DNA of 64,000 nt. Origin: Dyadobacter sediminis (GTDB lineage: Bacteria; Bacteroidota; Bacteroidia; Cytophagales; Spirosomataceae). Position numbers and translations under genes: made by a program. The stretch's first letter is position 1, and each line of letters opens with the position of its first letter. The stretch is taken from the NCBI RefSeq assembly GCF_005860765.1, contig NZ_VCEI01000029.1, positions 124,001-188,000 of the forward strand, read 5' to 3'. Shown here one piece after another: positions 1-10,231 of this stretch. Under the pieces are notes generated by a model. It was given only the letters and a program-made list of their open reading frames with translations. It did not search any database and was not told the DNA's origin.

Positions 1-2
1 AT

Positions 3-1742
3 TCTGCAATCCGGAAATGGGTTGAAATTTGCAACAATAGTCCTAAATGGTTAAAAGTTGACAATCTGAATCTTGACAATTTTATTATCTCGGAAAAATA
101 CAGAAACATCACTGAACTTACCCCTTCCGAACGCGGAGCAACTTCCAGTATTATCAGTTTTGGAAATAGCGATCATTCAGCGGGTGTAATAATAGGAAGC
201 GAAGTGCCGTCAGCATTAAGATTTATTAATAATGACGGTAAGACGGGCTACGCTCCGGAACACTTTGAATGGGTGATTGGTCCTGCTGAGAAATTTGTAT
301 CAGAACCCGTATTTTTATATGCTTACAGCGGCGATAATGTTAAAACTGTCTCTGCAATATCAACCAGCTTGGACCGAACAGTTGAAGGGACCTACAAAAA
401 GTTTCTTTATACAATTGTTGGTCTGAAAAAAACCACCCTGAAAGCCTTTGTACCACAATGGTGTACCTGGTCGAATTTCGGTGCATTTATTTCACATGAC
501 AATATTTGCCAAATGGCGGATATAGCTTCAGAAGCTGGTTTCAAATGTTTATTGCTTGATGCAGGCTGGGCGCAAAGTGAAAGTCCAGGCGCATGGGCTA
601 CGTCAAGTACAATCCCTGACAAAAATAAATTTCCGGATTTCTCACAAACAGCATCCTACATTAAAGAAAAGGGTATGAAGCTGGGATTATGGGTATCCTG
701 TTATCGCAATCCCAGATTAGCTGCTGACTTCAAGAGCATTCAAAATGGATTTAGTATTCCTTTAATAAAACGGGACGGCGGTCTGGCAATGAGTTTCGCA
801 AGTCAATGGCGCCATTACTACGCAAATGATATATCTTTTTTACATGACAAATATGGTGCAAGTTATTTCAAGCAGGATCTAACCAATATCAAATTTGGAG
901 ATATTGCCAAAGGACATGAAAGCAGGACACAGAAAGAATCACTTTTACGCGGGTTACGATCTCTGCTTGCAACAATGGATGAAATCAGCCATACATCTCC
1001 GGCCGTCCTGATGGACATAACGCATGAAATTTACTGGGGAACTCCGGGGGTACCCTGCGATCTGGCAGCACTTAAACATGTTTATGCCTATCATATTCCA
1101 CCGAATGATTATTCCGGAGCAGGTAATCCTGGCCAACGTTACAGTCTTAACTGGAATTATCAACCTGATAGTATGAAAGCCAAGTTGATCGAAGGCTGTT
1201 TTAATGCAAGAAAAGAGCTGTATAAACATCGTGGACTTCCTTTACAATCTATTGAATACTACGGAGCAGCTACACTGAACTATAAAGGCAGCCTTACTCC
1301 AGATGTTCAAAAACGACAGGTTTGCAGTTGGCTGATGGGGGTACCTGCTGTATTTTCCGGTGACTTAGCTTCCCTGACAGAAGAAAATATAAGAGTATAC
1401 CGCACCTGTTTTGATTTGCTGGAGAATCTGAATAACAAATACAGCATTTATCAAAATTTTCAGTTTAGCGGTGTTCCGGCACCTACGGATACCGATTGGC
1501 ACTGGTGGGGCAAATTAAATGAAAAGGGAGAAGGTGCAGTAGTGGTTCTGAGAGGCAGCAAAGGAGAAAATTCCAGAAAAATAAACATTCCCTGGGTTTT
1601 ACCGGACAAAACATACAAGCTCAGGCTCTGCTTTGATAAAACAAATAAAGGATCATATAAAGGAAAAGATCTGATTAATGGAGCATTGTCATTAGCACTT
1701 TCTACTTATAGCCAGGAAATTATTGAAATATCAGAAAATTGA
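3..1742 (+). CDS. Clan GH-D glycosidase (GH27/GH36 alpha-galactosidase-like), 5' truncated by window edge
   Basis: The reading frame is open from base 3 to the TGA at 1740-1742, so the true start lies left of the window; the GTG at 204 is only an internal codon. The visible 579 residues hold a (beta/alpha)8-barrel catalytic domain. An LDAGW motif near 555-570 and a YFKQD motif, with its Asp codon at 876-878, match the LDDGW and KxD nucleophile motifs of clan GH-D. A small C-terminal beta domain (from about 1480) follows. By family it would release alpha-linked galactose or a related sugar. It is the first visible gene of a same-strand run with M14 peptidase, SusC, SusD and GH20. The substrate is inferred; GH36 versus GH27 cannot be settled here. 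Confidence 0.8.
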   Translation, partial: SAIRKWVEICNNSPKWLKVDNLNLDNFIISEKYRNITELTPSERGATSSIISFGNSDHSAGVIIGSEVPSALRFINNDGKTGYAPEHFEWVIGPAEKFVSEPVFLYAYSGDNVKTVSAISTSLDRTVEGTYKKFLYTIVGLKKTTLKAFVPQWCTWSNFGAFISHDNICQMADIASEAGFKCLLLDAGWAQSESPGAWATSSTIPDKNKFPDFSQTASYIKEKGMKLGLWVSCYRNPRLAADFKSIQNGFSIPLIKRDGGLAMSFASQWRHYYANDISFLHDKYGASYFKQDLTNIKFGDIAKGHESRTQKESLLRGLRSLLATMDEISHTSPAVLMDITHEIYWGTPGVPCDLAALKHVYAYHIPPNDYSGAGNPGQRYSLNWNYQPDSMKAKLIEGCFNARKELYKHRGLPLQSIEYYGAATLNYKGSLTPDVQKRQVCSWLMGVPAVFSGDLASLTEENIRVYRTCFDLLENLNNKYSIYQNFQFSGVPAPTDTDWHWWGKLNEKGEGAVVVLRGSKGENSRKINIPWVLPDKTYKLRLCFDKTNKGSYKGKDLINGALSLALSTYSQEIIEISEN

Positions 1743-1780
1743 AATTTGTCATTTTCCATTGATATAAACTTACTTAATTG

Positions 1781-3151
1781 ATGAAAAAAGAAGTTTCAAT
1801 TGCAAAAAATTTATCAAAGCAGATTTTGGATCGTCGTAAGTTTATTGGACTTGCAAGCTTTTCTATGTCTGAAATACTTTCTCCCTTTTACAAAACCAAG
1901 TTACATGGTAAAAAAACAATTATTTTAACAGAAGAATACAGGACTTTGCGTGATGGACATGTCTTTTGTAAAAATAATCAGGTGTTTGTCAGTGTTTTTA
2001 AGGCAATGCGATTTTCAAAGCCTATCCATGATGATTTATATAAAGAAATCAGAATCTATCGTACAGAATGCCCGGACTTTACATTTGGAACCGATTACGA
2101 AGAGTATTTTCATGCATTGGACTATAAACAAGCAACCCTTATTTTTCATGGCTCCATTAAACCTGCTCTTCAAAGCAAATTTTCTTTTACAGATGATCAT
2201 GTAAGAACAGGAGTGGTATACTGTTACTGGATTGCATCATCGGATGGTGAGCCAGAAGGTCCTCTTCCGGTTAAAGTCAGAGATCCGGATGTTTGGTGGA
2301 CTTTTGAGAAAGTTAAAGCTAAAATCGAACTCCTTAAAAATGCATATCCTAAATATATACAAGTCCAACAGATTGGATTTACAGCAAATCGTAAGTCAAT
2401 AACCGGTATAAAAGTTGGCCAGGGTAAAAAGTGCATTGCATTGGTTGGTGCTGTACACGCCGGAGAAGCAGGACCTGAACTAATCATGTTTGTATTGGAG
2501 AATTTGCTTGATAAGCACCAGGATTTACTCAAGAAAGTCTCGGTCATTGCAATACCTTCAGCAAATCCTGATATGCGTGACAAATTAGCACTTGGAAATC
2601 CCTGGTATATAAGAAGAAATGCCAATCTTGTTGATATTAACAGAAATTTTCCGACTGACTGGGAAAAGACTGAACAGAACTATGGATATTCTACTGATGA
2701 TTCTCAGGGATATACCTATCGTGGGCAATATGCGGCCAGTGAAAGTGAAACTGTTGCAATAATTGATTACATACAACAGGAAAAACCGGCAGCTTTATTT
2801 TCATTTCACTTTCTGGCAAGTATTGCTGGGGGCACTTTACTGACTTCAAAGGATGCTGTTAATGATAAGGAGTATGTTGATCTGTGTTATAAAATTGCCT
2901 GCCCTTACTGGAAAGGAATGAATTTGAATGAACCCACAAAAGAAGAGATTGTCTTTTACTGTACGGCCGGGAGTTTGCCGACCTGGGGTTACAAGTCATT
3001 AAGAATACCAACTTTCGATGTTGAAGATCCATTTGATTCAGCAGATTGGGCTCAATGTGCAAAAGATCAGACGGACCCTGTTTTGCTTCATAAATATCAG
3101 CAACTACAATTTCAGGGGTTTACTTCTTTGCTGCAAAGTATAAGTTCCTAA
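1781..3151 (+). CDS. M14-family zinc carboxypeptidase
   Basis: 456 residues from the ATG at 1781 (a TTG directly before it is less likely). An N-terminal DRRKFIGL stretch resembles a twin-arginine export signal. Residues about 45-180 look like a fibronectin-III-like beta domain. The peptidase domain follows with zinc ligands HAGE (about 226-229), the substrate-binding INRNF motif (about 287-291), a third zinc-ligand His in SFHFLA (about 343) and the catalytic Glu in FDVEDPF (about 414), all as expected for M14. It should cleave C-terminal residues from peptides or peptidoglycan stems. It sits 38 bp after the glycosidase and 99 bp before susC, which suggests the locus attacks a glycopeptide or glycoprotein. 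That last step is inference. Confidence 0.85.
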   Translation: MKKEVSIAKNLSKQILDRRKFIGLASFSMSEILSPFYKTKLHGKKTIILTEEYRTLRDGHVFCKNNQVFVSVFKAMRFSKPIHDDLYKEIRIYRTECPDFTFGTDYEEYFHALDYKQATLIFHGSIKPALQSKFSFTDDHVRTGVVYCYWIASSDGEPEGPLPVKVRDPDVWWTFEKVKAKIELLKNAYPKYIQVQQIGFTANRKSITGIKVGQGKKCIALVGAVHAGEAGPELIMFVLENLLDKHQDLLKKVSVIAIPSANPDMRDKLALGNPWYIRRNANLVDINRNFPTDWEKTEQNYGYSTDDSQGYTYRGQYAASESETVAIIDYIQQEKPAALFSFHFLASIAGGTLLTSKDAVNDKEYVDLCYKIACPYWKGMNLNEPTKEEIVFYCTAGSLPTWGYKSLRIPTFDVEDPFDSADWAQCAKDQTDPVLLHKYQQLQFQGFTSLLQSISS

Positions 3152-3250
3152 TGATTGAAATTACAGATTAATTGCTACGTATATAGACATTAGTTAAAAT
3201 CTGTACTAAAATAATTGTTTGCCATACTTTTTCAATTTAACCCATAAACT

Positions 3251-6200
3251 ATGCGACACTCTGTATTACTTTCTATTTATGAACGAAGGAGTACCTGTTT
3301 ACTCTTATGGCTATTCGTATACAGCACACTGGCTTTTTCTCAGAGTGTTACAGTCAGCGGTACAGTATCAGACTCTAACGAGAACATACTTTTACCAGGT
3401 GTTTCAATCAGAGTCAAGAACTCATCTGCTGGCTCAATTACAGATGTTAATGGGGCCTTTACTATTACAGCCCCAAGAGGAGAAACATTGATATTCTCTT
3501 TTATAGGATATGAAGCGCAGGAAGCAGTTGCCAATGATAATGTCGAGATGCAAATCAAGCTTAATCCACAAAGTAAAAACCTTAATGAAGTAGTTGTGGT
3601 TGGTTATGGTACCCAAAAGAAAGTATCGCTGACCGGAGCAGTTTCATCGATCAGTTCAAGAGATGTGAAAAATCAGATTACCAAGAACGTTCTGGAAGGA
3701 ATAGCCGGACAAATTGCCGGAGTTCAGGTTACTGCATCAACCGGAAGGCCAGGAGCAGCGCCAGTAATCCGTGTTCGAGGCTCAGGTTCTATCAGTGCAG
3801 GAAATGAGCCCTTGTATGTTGTTGACGGATTGCCGTTAGGATCAGGGAGTGACATTAACACGATTAATCCCAATGATATAGAAACAATGGATGTACTCAA
3901 AGATGCATCTTCACAGGCTATTTATGGCTCGCGCGGATCGAACGGAGTTGTGCTGATTACAACAAAAAAAGGTAAAGCCGGCCAATCAAAAGTTGAGTTT
4001 AACTACTATACCGGTTTTCAAAATGTTCCCAAATTAATAGATGTGCTTGACCGTAATCAGGAAATACAATATTGGAAGGAAACCAGTTCAGCATTGTGGG
4101 CAGAAATGGGTGGAGATCCAAATGTTCCTAACGGCTCCAGAGTAGCTCCGGATGGCTCCAAAAAATTCATTAATTATCTTCCTGAATATGACAATCCATC
4201 CAGCCTGCCTAATACAAACTGGCAAAAAGAAATATTCAGAACAGCCCCAACCTCCAACTATCAATTATCGGTTCGTGGAGGAACTGACAAACTGCAATAC
4301 TTTGTTTCAGGAAATTACTTTATGGGTGATGGCGTTTTAAAGGCTACGGACTGGAAGAGGTATACAGTGAGAATTAACCTGGATGCAACGGTTAATAAAT
4401 ATTTCCGCATTGGTGCAAATCTTTCGCCTTCCTATGTAGTTGAAAACAGAAGGTGGAGTGATGGATATGTTGATAGTCCAGATGGAGATGCTTCCGCTAC
4501 TATGACAGCCATGGTACTTCCATCCAGTATTGCTCCAAAAACACCGGATGGACTTTATGACGGAACCGGCGGAGGAATTAACATACCTTATACTTCCATT
4601 GGTTGGGCTGGTGCCAATAATCCTTTACAACCGCTTGAAGACCCCAACTACAAATTCGTTGAAGAAAAAGCCCGGATAACTGGAATAACTTATGCAGAGC
4701 TGGAACCAGTCAGAGGATTAGTATTTCGTACTGATTTTGGACTGGACAGAATTGATGGTGTCATAAACAAATACCGCCCATCAACAGTATCAAATTATCC
4801 CAATCAGGTAAAAACGCGCTATCAGCCTTTGGCAAAAGCCATTACAATCAGATCATCCCAGCAGAATCTTCAGGACCTTACTTTTTCATGGAACAATACA
4901 CTGACATGGCAAAAAATATTTGCGGAAGCTCATGAACTGAATATTCTGGCAGGGTACTCCTATCAAAAAGGTATTAACGAAACTGCAAGTCTTACCGGAG
5001 CAGCGGGAACTTACCAGAATGATGCCGTTCAATATGTTACCGGTGCTGCTACAATTAACGGGAATGCAGCTAAATCAGAATGGAACTTACTAAGCTATCT
5101 CAGCAGAATAAACTATTCGTATAAGGATAAATACCTGTTATCCGCCAGTGTAAGAAGAGATGGATCAAGCCGTTTTGGAAAAAACAACAGGTTTGCCATT
5201 TTTCCGGCAGCATCTATTGGATGGCGGGTAACAGAAGAACCATTCATGAAATCAATAACTAACCTGAATGAATTGAAGGTAAGGATTGGATATGGGAAAA
5301 CAGGTAATTTTAATATTGGGAATTACTCATCCATTCCGCAGCTAACATCTGATAATTATAATTTCGGTGGCGGGTTGGCAGTTGGTTATGCTCCTCAAAG
5401 CCTTGCCAATGAGAATCTAAGCTGGGAAACCAATACTTCAATAGATGCTGGTTTTGACATGGGACTTTTCAAGAACCGACTAAATATTAGCTTGGATATT
5501 TATAAGAGAATAACAGACAATCTATTGTATAACCTGCCAATCCCCTCTCTTTCTGGATTTACAAGTGTATTTGCCAATATCGGGAAAATTGAGAATAAAG
5601 GCTTTGAGCTTTCTTTAAATACAATCAATTTCAGCGGGAAAAATTTTCAGTGGTCAAGTAGTTTTAACTTTTCCAGAAATAGGAACATTGTTTTACGGCT
5701 TGGCAAAGATAATTTACCTATCACCTCATTTTCTTCAGGAAATTACTCCATGCAACGAATGGAAGTAGGCAAACCACTTTCTTATTTTTATGGTTACAAG
5801 CTTGGAGGAATCTTTAAAGATCAGCAGGATGTAGACGCACATCCGGAGATGCGTCGCAAAAGCGCAACAGGCGAATTACTAGGTGAGCCAGGAGACAGCA
5901 AAATCGTTGATATTAACGGTGACGGCATAATTACACCTGATGACAGAACTGAAATTGGTGACCCCAATCCGGATTTTACTTATGGATTTACAAACCGGTT
6001 TACTTATAAAGCATTTGATCTTGACATTCAAATTCAGGGTGTTCAGGGAAATGATGTTCAGTTTATAACTGCCAGATACATTGGCTCAAATACGCTGGTA
6101 TGGAATCAATTGACTGAAAGCGTATTGAATCGCTGGAAGTCACCATCTGAGCCTGGTAATGGAATATATGCAAGAGCAGAGGGGCCAATTGCTGCCGTAG

Positions 6201-6484
6201 GAAATGCTGAGACGCAATCAGACCGGTTTCTTCGCAACGGATCATACCTTCGCATACGAAATGTTACATTGGGCTACAACCTGCCTTCTTTACTAACAAA
6301 AAAGCTACATATCAGTTCTTTAAGAATATATGCAAGTGCACAAAATCTTCATACTTTCAGTAAGTATATCGGATATAATCCTGATGTAAGCGTTAATGGA
6401 GAAAGTGTTACATTGCCTGGAAACGATTTTGCTACATATCCATTAGCACGCACATTTACTTTCGGAGTTAATCTTGGATTATAA
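3251..6484 (+). CDS. SusC/RagA-family TonB-dependent outer-membrane transporter
   Basis: 1077 residues. The protein has a signal peptide (about 1-30), a carboxypeptidase-regulatory-like beta domain (about 33-110), the SusC signature EVVVVGYGTQKK (about 113-124), a plug domain ending around SRGSNGVVLITTKKG, and a long 22-strand barrel that ends in NLGL. It would import oligosaccharides across the outer membrane with TonB energy, working under a SusD lid. The SusD partner starts 23 bp downstream, the usual arrangement. Length is normal for the family. The substrate cannot be read from the sequence; the neighbouring GH20, clan-D glycosidase and M14 peptidase suggest a glycoconjugate. Confidence 0.95.
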   Translation: MRHSVLLSIYERRSTCLLLWLFVYSTLAFSQSVTVSGTVSDSNENILLPGVSIRVKNSSAGSITDVNGAFTITAPRGETLIFSFIGYEAQEAVANDNVEMQIKLNPQSKNLNEVVVVGYGTQKKVSLTGAVSSISSRDVKNQITKNVLEGIAGQIAGVQVTASTGRPGAAPVIRVRGSGSISAGNEPLYVVDGLPLGSGSDINTINPNDIETMDVLKDASSQAIYGSRGSNGVVLITTKKGKAGQSKVEFNYYTGFQNVPKLIDVLDRNQEIQYWKETSSALWAEMGGDPNVPNGSRVAPDGSKKFINYLPEYDNPSSLPNTNWQKEIFRTAPTSNYQLSVRGGTDKLQYFVSGNYFMGDGVLKATDWKRYTVRINLDATVNKYFRIGANLSPSYVVENRRWSDGYVDSPDGDASATMTAMVLPSSIAPKTPDGLYDGTGGGINIPYTSIGWAGANNPLQPLEDPNYKFVEEKARITGITYAELEPVRGLVFRTDFGLDRIDGVINKYRPSTVSNYPNQVKTRYQPLAKAITIRSSQQNLQDLTFSWNNTLTWQKIFAEAHELNILAGYSYQKGINETASLTGAAGTYQNDAVQYVTGAATINGNAAKSEWNLLSYLSRINYSYKDKYLLSASVRRDGSSRFGKNNRFAIFPAASIGWRVTEEPFMKSITNLNELKVRIGYGKTGNFNIGNYSSIPQLTSDNYNFGGGLAVGYAPQSLANENLSWETNTSIDAGFDMGLFKNRLNISLDIYKRITDNLLYNLPIPSLSGFTSVFANIGKIENKGFELSLNTINFSGKNFQWSSSFNFSRNRNIVLRLGKDNLPITSFSSGNYSMQRMEVGKPLSYFYGYKLGGIFKDQQDVDAHPEMRRKSATGELLGEPGDSKIVDINGDGIITPDDRTEIGDPNPDFTYGFTNRFTYKAFDLDIQIQGVQGNDVQFITARYIGSNTLVWNQLTESVLNRWKSPSEPGNGIYARAEGPIAAVGNAETQSDRFLRNGSYLRIRNVTLGYNLPSLLTKKLHISSLRIYASAQNLHTFSKYIGYNPDVSVNGESVTLPGNDFATYPLARTFTFGVNLGL

Positions 6485-6507
6485 AATACATTTAAAATAT
6501 TCAATCA

Positions 6508-7986
6508 ATGAAATCCTATAAATTTTACACAACACTGCTCCTGCTTTTGGCAGGCTGCAAAGAGAATATTATAGATCTTGTTCCGGTAAGTACTCCTACA
6601 ACCGAGACTTTCTACAAAACCAGTGACGATATGATTAATGCACTTAATGGAGTATATTATATACTAAGAACTAACGCGGCTGCTTCAACTGAATTTTTTT
6701 ATGGCGATATAGCTACTGATGATGCCAGAGCTGTGCCTGGCTATCCAGATCATGCCGATTTCGATAACTTTACACTGAACCCTACTGCTACAGCACCGAT
6801 CAATGGGCGCTGGAATGATGCGTATAAAGGTATAAGCCGTGCCAATATTCTGCTCGAAAAAATTGAGGCCATTTCAATGGACAACAATTTGAAAAACAGA
6901 ATTATAGGTGAAACCAAATTCCTTAGGGCTTATTACTACTTTAATCTTGTGAAGGTATATGGTGATGTGCCATTAATTTTAAAGGAATTAAAAACGCCGG
7001 ATGAGGCGTATACATATGGACGTGAGCCGGCTTCAAACATTTATGCACAAGTAGAAAAGGACTTTAACGATGCCATTCCTCTCTTGCCTGCCAGTTACCC
7101 GGCTGCTGAACTGGGCAGGGCAACAAGCGGAGCTGCCAAAGGAATGCTGGCCAGAGTTCTCATGTACGAAAAGAAATTTTCACAGGCAGCTCCTCTTCTT
7201 AACAGTATCATTTCTGAACAAGGCGAAGCCAAATATCAACTACTTCCAAATTATGCAGATGTGTTCAGGTATGATAATGGAAATAATAAGGAAATACTTT
7301 TTGCTGTACAATATACGCCCAACGCGGTGGTTAGCGGGCAAGGCTCTCCTCCAACATCTACTTTTGGACCCATAACAGGAGCAGATGTTCCGCTGTTTGG
7401 TTCGAATGCCAACCAGCCTACATTGGATATTTATAATGCATTTGAAAAAGGAGACTTGCGCAGAGATATTTCCATTGCATTTACAACCGATGCCAACAAG
7501 ATGACATATGTTAACAAATTCATCAATAAAAGCGTGCTTTTACGGGCTGAAGATGGCACAGACTATCCCGTTTTAAGATATGCTGATATCCTGTTGATGT
7601 ATGCGGAATGTTTGAATGAAGCGGGTACTCCCGCGCTTGCCTTGCCATATATTAACCAGGTCAGGGAACGGGCATTCGGAAATAACGCGCATAATCTTCA
7701 ATCAACGGATCAGACAGCAACCTCTACTTACGTGTCTGGCCAAGCGGACTTGAGAGAAAAGATTCTGAAAGAAAGACGGTTGGAACTTTGCTTTGAAGGG
7801 TTGCGGTTTTTTGATTTGCTCAGAACCGACCATCTGGAATCTGTCTTGAATAATTATTTTACAAAAAATCAAGTAACGTTAAACGGAGCAATTATCCAGA
7901 TTGGAGCCAACAACAAGCTGTTTCCAATCCCACAGGCTCAAATAGATGTTAATCCGTCGAAGATCAAACAAAATCCTGGATACTAA
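6508..7986 (+). CDS. SusD/RagB-family outer-membrane glycan-binding lipoprotein
   Basis: 492 residues with a short signal ending in the lipobox LAGC (Cys17). It is followed by the TPR-rich SusD fold, including the early TTETFYKTSDDMINALNGVYY segment, FLRAYYYFNLVKVYGDVPLIL, and the C-terminal KERRLELCFEGLRFFDLLR block typical of the family. It caps the SusC pore on the cell surface and captures glycan. It sits between susC and the GH20 gene on the same strand with only 11 bp to the latter, so co-transcription is very likely. No truncation or oddity seen. Confidence 0.95.
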   Translation: MKSYKFYTTLLLLLAGCKENIIDLVPVSTPTTETFYKTSDDMINALNGVYYILRTNAAASTEFFYGDIATDDARAVPGYPDHADFDNFTLNPTATAPINGRWNDAYKGISRANILLEKIEAISMDNNLKNRIIGETKFLRAYYYFNLVKVYGDVPLILKELKTPDEAYTYGREPASNIYAQVEKDFNDAIPLLPASYPAAELGRATSGAAKGMLARVLMYEKKFSQAAPLLNSIISEQGEAKYQLLPNYADVFRYDNGNNKEILFAVQYTPNAVVSGQGSPPTSTFGPITGADVPLFGSNANQPTLDIYNAFEKGDLRRDISIAFTTDANKMTYVNKFINKSVLLRAEDGTDYPVLRYADILLMYAECLNEAGTPALALPYINQVRERAFGNNAHNLQSTDQTATSTYVSGQADLREKILKERRLELCFEGLRFFDLLRTDHLESVLNNYFTKNQVTLNGAIIQIGANNKLFPIPQAQIDVNPSKIKQNPGY

Positions 7987-7997
7987 TTATTAGTTGG

Positions 7998-10121
7998 ATG
8001 ATGAACCGGAAAAAAGTAATAATTTATATTTCTCTGTTTATACTCTTACTACAAAGCACCTATTCTAATGCTTTGCAACAGGATGAATTCGAGAGATATT
8101 TTAAGTTACTGCCAAAACCACAGAAAGTTGAGCTTACTAAAGGAAAACCGCATTTTTTTAATGATCTCAGGTTTTTGAATCTGAAAGGATTTACTGAAAA
8201 ACCTGTACTTGGTGAAATACTAGCTGTGCTGCCAGTGCAGGACTCTGTTAAAGAAGGAACATTGACTCTGGAATTATCTTCCGATCCCATTTTACCTGCT
8301 TCTTCAGAAGGTTATATGCTTGAAATAAATGGAAGCCAGATTACAATCAGGTCGAAAGGAAAAGCAGGAATTTTTTATGGTTGCCAGACGCTTGTTCAAC
8401 TGTTAGAAGATGCTCGGGATCAGCACGTATTAATTCCTGCCTGTAAAATTACCGACTTCCCGGATCTTGACTGGCGAGCAGTACATCTTGATTTGAAATA
8501 CCACCTAGACGCCGGAAACTATTACTATGATCTGATTGACAGGCTTTCACATATCAAGGTTAATGCAATTATAGTCGAGTTTGAAGATAAATTACGATAT
8601 CGAAAGAACCCGTTGGTTGGGGCCAGTCATGCCATTTCAATTGAAGAATTTACTGCGCTCAGCAACTATGCCAAGGATCGTCATATCGAAATCAGCCCAC
8701 TGGTTCAGGGATTAGGACATGCTTCCTATGTATTGAAACACGACATGTACAAGAAGCTGCGTGACAATCCAAAGTCAGACTATGTTTTTGATCCTTTAAA
8801 CCCGGAAACCTACAAGTTGCAGTTTTCGCTCTATGAAGAAGCTATGGCCGCAACGCCCCATGGAAAATACCTGCATGTGGGCGGTGATGAGGTTTACAAT
8901 CTTGGAATGTCCGAACGCTCCAAAAAGTCTGGTTTAAAACCTTTCGAGTTGCAAATGCATTGGTTGAACAAGGTAAGTAAATTTGCCATTGAGCATAACC
9001 GGATTCCTATCTTTTGGGATGATATGCTTTTTTCATTATCGGGCTTATACAACACCATGCGGGATCCGATACCCGAGGAAAAAGTGGAAAAAGTATGGAA
9101 TGAAAATGAACACAGACTCCGGGAAAATGTTGATCTTTTCCCGAAGAAATGTATTTACATGCGATGGAGTTATTGGGAGCCGGGAATATTGGGAAACCTG
9201 AAAGCCATGGATTGGCTGAAATCCCATAATTTCAATGTAATGGCTGCTACTGCTGCTCAGGATATGTCTCCGATGCTGCCACGGAACAATTCCAACTTTC
9301 TGCCTATAAAGGAATTTTGTAAAATTGCTGTTGATAAAAAGCTTAATGGAATATTGTGTACAACCTGGGAGGATTCTTCTCCGCATTTTGAAACGTTCTG
9401 GCGAGGACTTTATGATTTCGGAACACTAAGCTGGAATTATGAAGATATTCAAGTTCATGAGGCGCATGCCTTGTTCCGCCATCGTTTTTATTCTCCTGCA
9501 TTCAGTGAAGTTTCATTTGAATTTCAGGATGATCTGGAACAAGCTCTTTCTTTTTGGGATACTGCTCTTATTGATCAGGATATGCCTGTTAAACTGGATC
9601 GCGGCCGCGGTGGCCGCATCGTATTTCCCAAAGTAATTGATCTGATTGAACTCCCCGATTCTCTTCAAATTGGAAAGTGGAGTAAAACCTATGCCCAGAG
9701 AATTATTATGGCACAACGCGAACTTTCCCGGTATGATTCAATAAAATCGAAAATTGGAATTGCTGAAAAGCTGGCAATCAGAAACAGTTACTCTGTTTCT
9801 CTGATGAAACAAATTAATGAACTGCAAATTTATCCCGCCAAGTTAATTTTACTTTTAAACAAGTATGACATTGCCACAGACAAGAATGAAAAGAAGATTG
9901 CACAAAGAGAAATCAGGGAATATGTAGCTAATTTTAAAGTAATAAGGAAATCTTTTGAAGATGTATTTTCTAAAACCCGTTTTATTAAAAATCCGGACGA
10001 TTACATCAGAGATCAGAACAGTGGCAATATGCTGGCCAATGGCACCAGCAACAGTGACTGGATGCACGTTTATGAACTGGCTATGAATAAGCAAATCAAA
10101 AGCTGGCTGTCTGTTAAATAA
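7998..10121 (+). CDS. GH20-family beta-N-acetylhexosaminidase-like protein
   Basis: 707 residues with a hydrophobic signal (about 5-25). An alpha/beta GH20b-type domain (about 40-150) is followed by a (beta/alpha)8 barrel starting at DLDWRAVHLDLKYHL. The catalytic Asp-Glu pair is present in YLHVGGDEVY (D297, E298), and a WED motif lies later in the barrel. Family members remove terminal GlcNAc or GalNAc by substrate-assisted catalysis. The C-terminal 150 residues are helical and not recognised. Two ATG codons (7998, 8001) are equally possible starts. It closes the SusCD operon and a bidirectional hairpin follows. Activity is inferred from motifs; some GH20-like members of these loci have shifted specificity. 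Confidence 0.82.
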   Translation: MMNRKKVIIYISLFILLLQSTYSNALQQDEFERYFKLLPKPQKVELTKGKPHFFNDLRFLNLKGFTEKPVLGEILAVLPVQDSVKEGTLTLELSSDPILPASSEGYMLEINGSQITIRSKGKAGIFYGCQTLVQLLEDARDQHVLIPACKITDFPDLDWRAVHLDLKYHLDAGNYYYDLIDRLSHIKVNAIIVEFEDKLRYRKNPLVGASHAISIEEFTALSNYAKDRHIEISPLVQGLGHASYVLKHDMYKKLRDNPKSDYVFDPLNPETYKLQFSLYEEAMAATPHGKYLHVGGDEVYNLGMSERSKKSGLKPFELQMHWLNKVSKFAIEHNRIPIFWDDMLFSLSGLYNTMRDPIPEEKVEKVWNENEHRLRENVDLFPKKCIYMRWSYWEPGILGNLKAMDWLKSHNFNVMAATAAQDMSPMLPRNNSNFLPIKEFCKIAVDKKLNGILCTTWEDSSPHFETFWRGLYDFGTLSWNYEDIQVHEAHALFRHRFYSPAFSEVSFEFQDDLEQALSFWDTALIDQDMPVKLDRGRGGRIVFPKVIDLIELPDSLQIGKWSKTYAQRIIMAQRELSRYDSIKSKIGIAEKLAIRNSYSVSLMKQINELQIYPAKLILLLNKYDIATDKNEKKIAQREIREYVANFKVIRKSFEDVFSKTRFIKNPDDYIRDQNSGNMLANGTSNSDWMHVYELAMNKQIKSWLSVK

Positions 10122-10137
10122 TCATTTGTAAAACATA

Positions 10138-10180
10138 AAGCGATGTCTGACTATATTTATATATACAACAGACATCGCTT
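10138..10180. terminator. Bidirectional terminator hairpin between convergent genes
   Basis: A perfect 12-bp stem (10138-10149 with 10169-10180, AAGCGATGTCTG) encloses a 19-nt AT-rich loop and is flanked by short T or A runs. It lies between the stop of the GH20 gene (+) and the stop of the SDR gene (-). Confidence 0.7.
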
Positions 10181-10231
10181 GTTTTAAAACTGATTTATTA
10201 AAAATCTGGCTATGAAGCTGATTTTAAAGCA

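Noticed and set aside
204..206. GTG as start of the first glycosidase gene
   Set aside because: The frame is open to base 3 with protein-like sequence, so this codon is internal and the gene is cut by the window edge.
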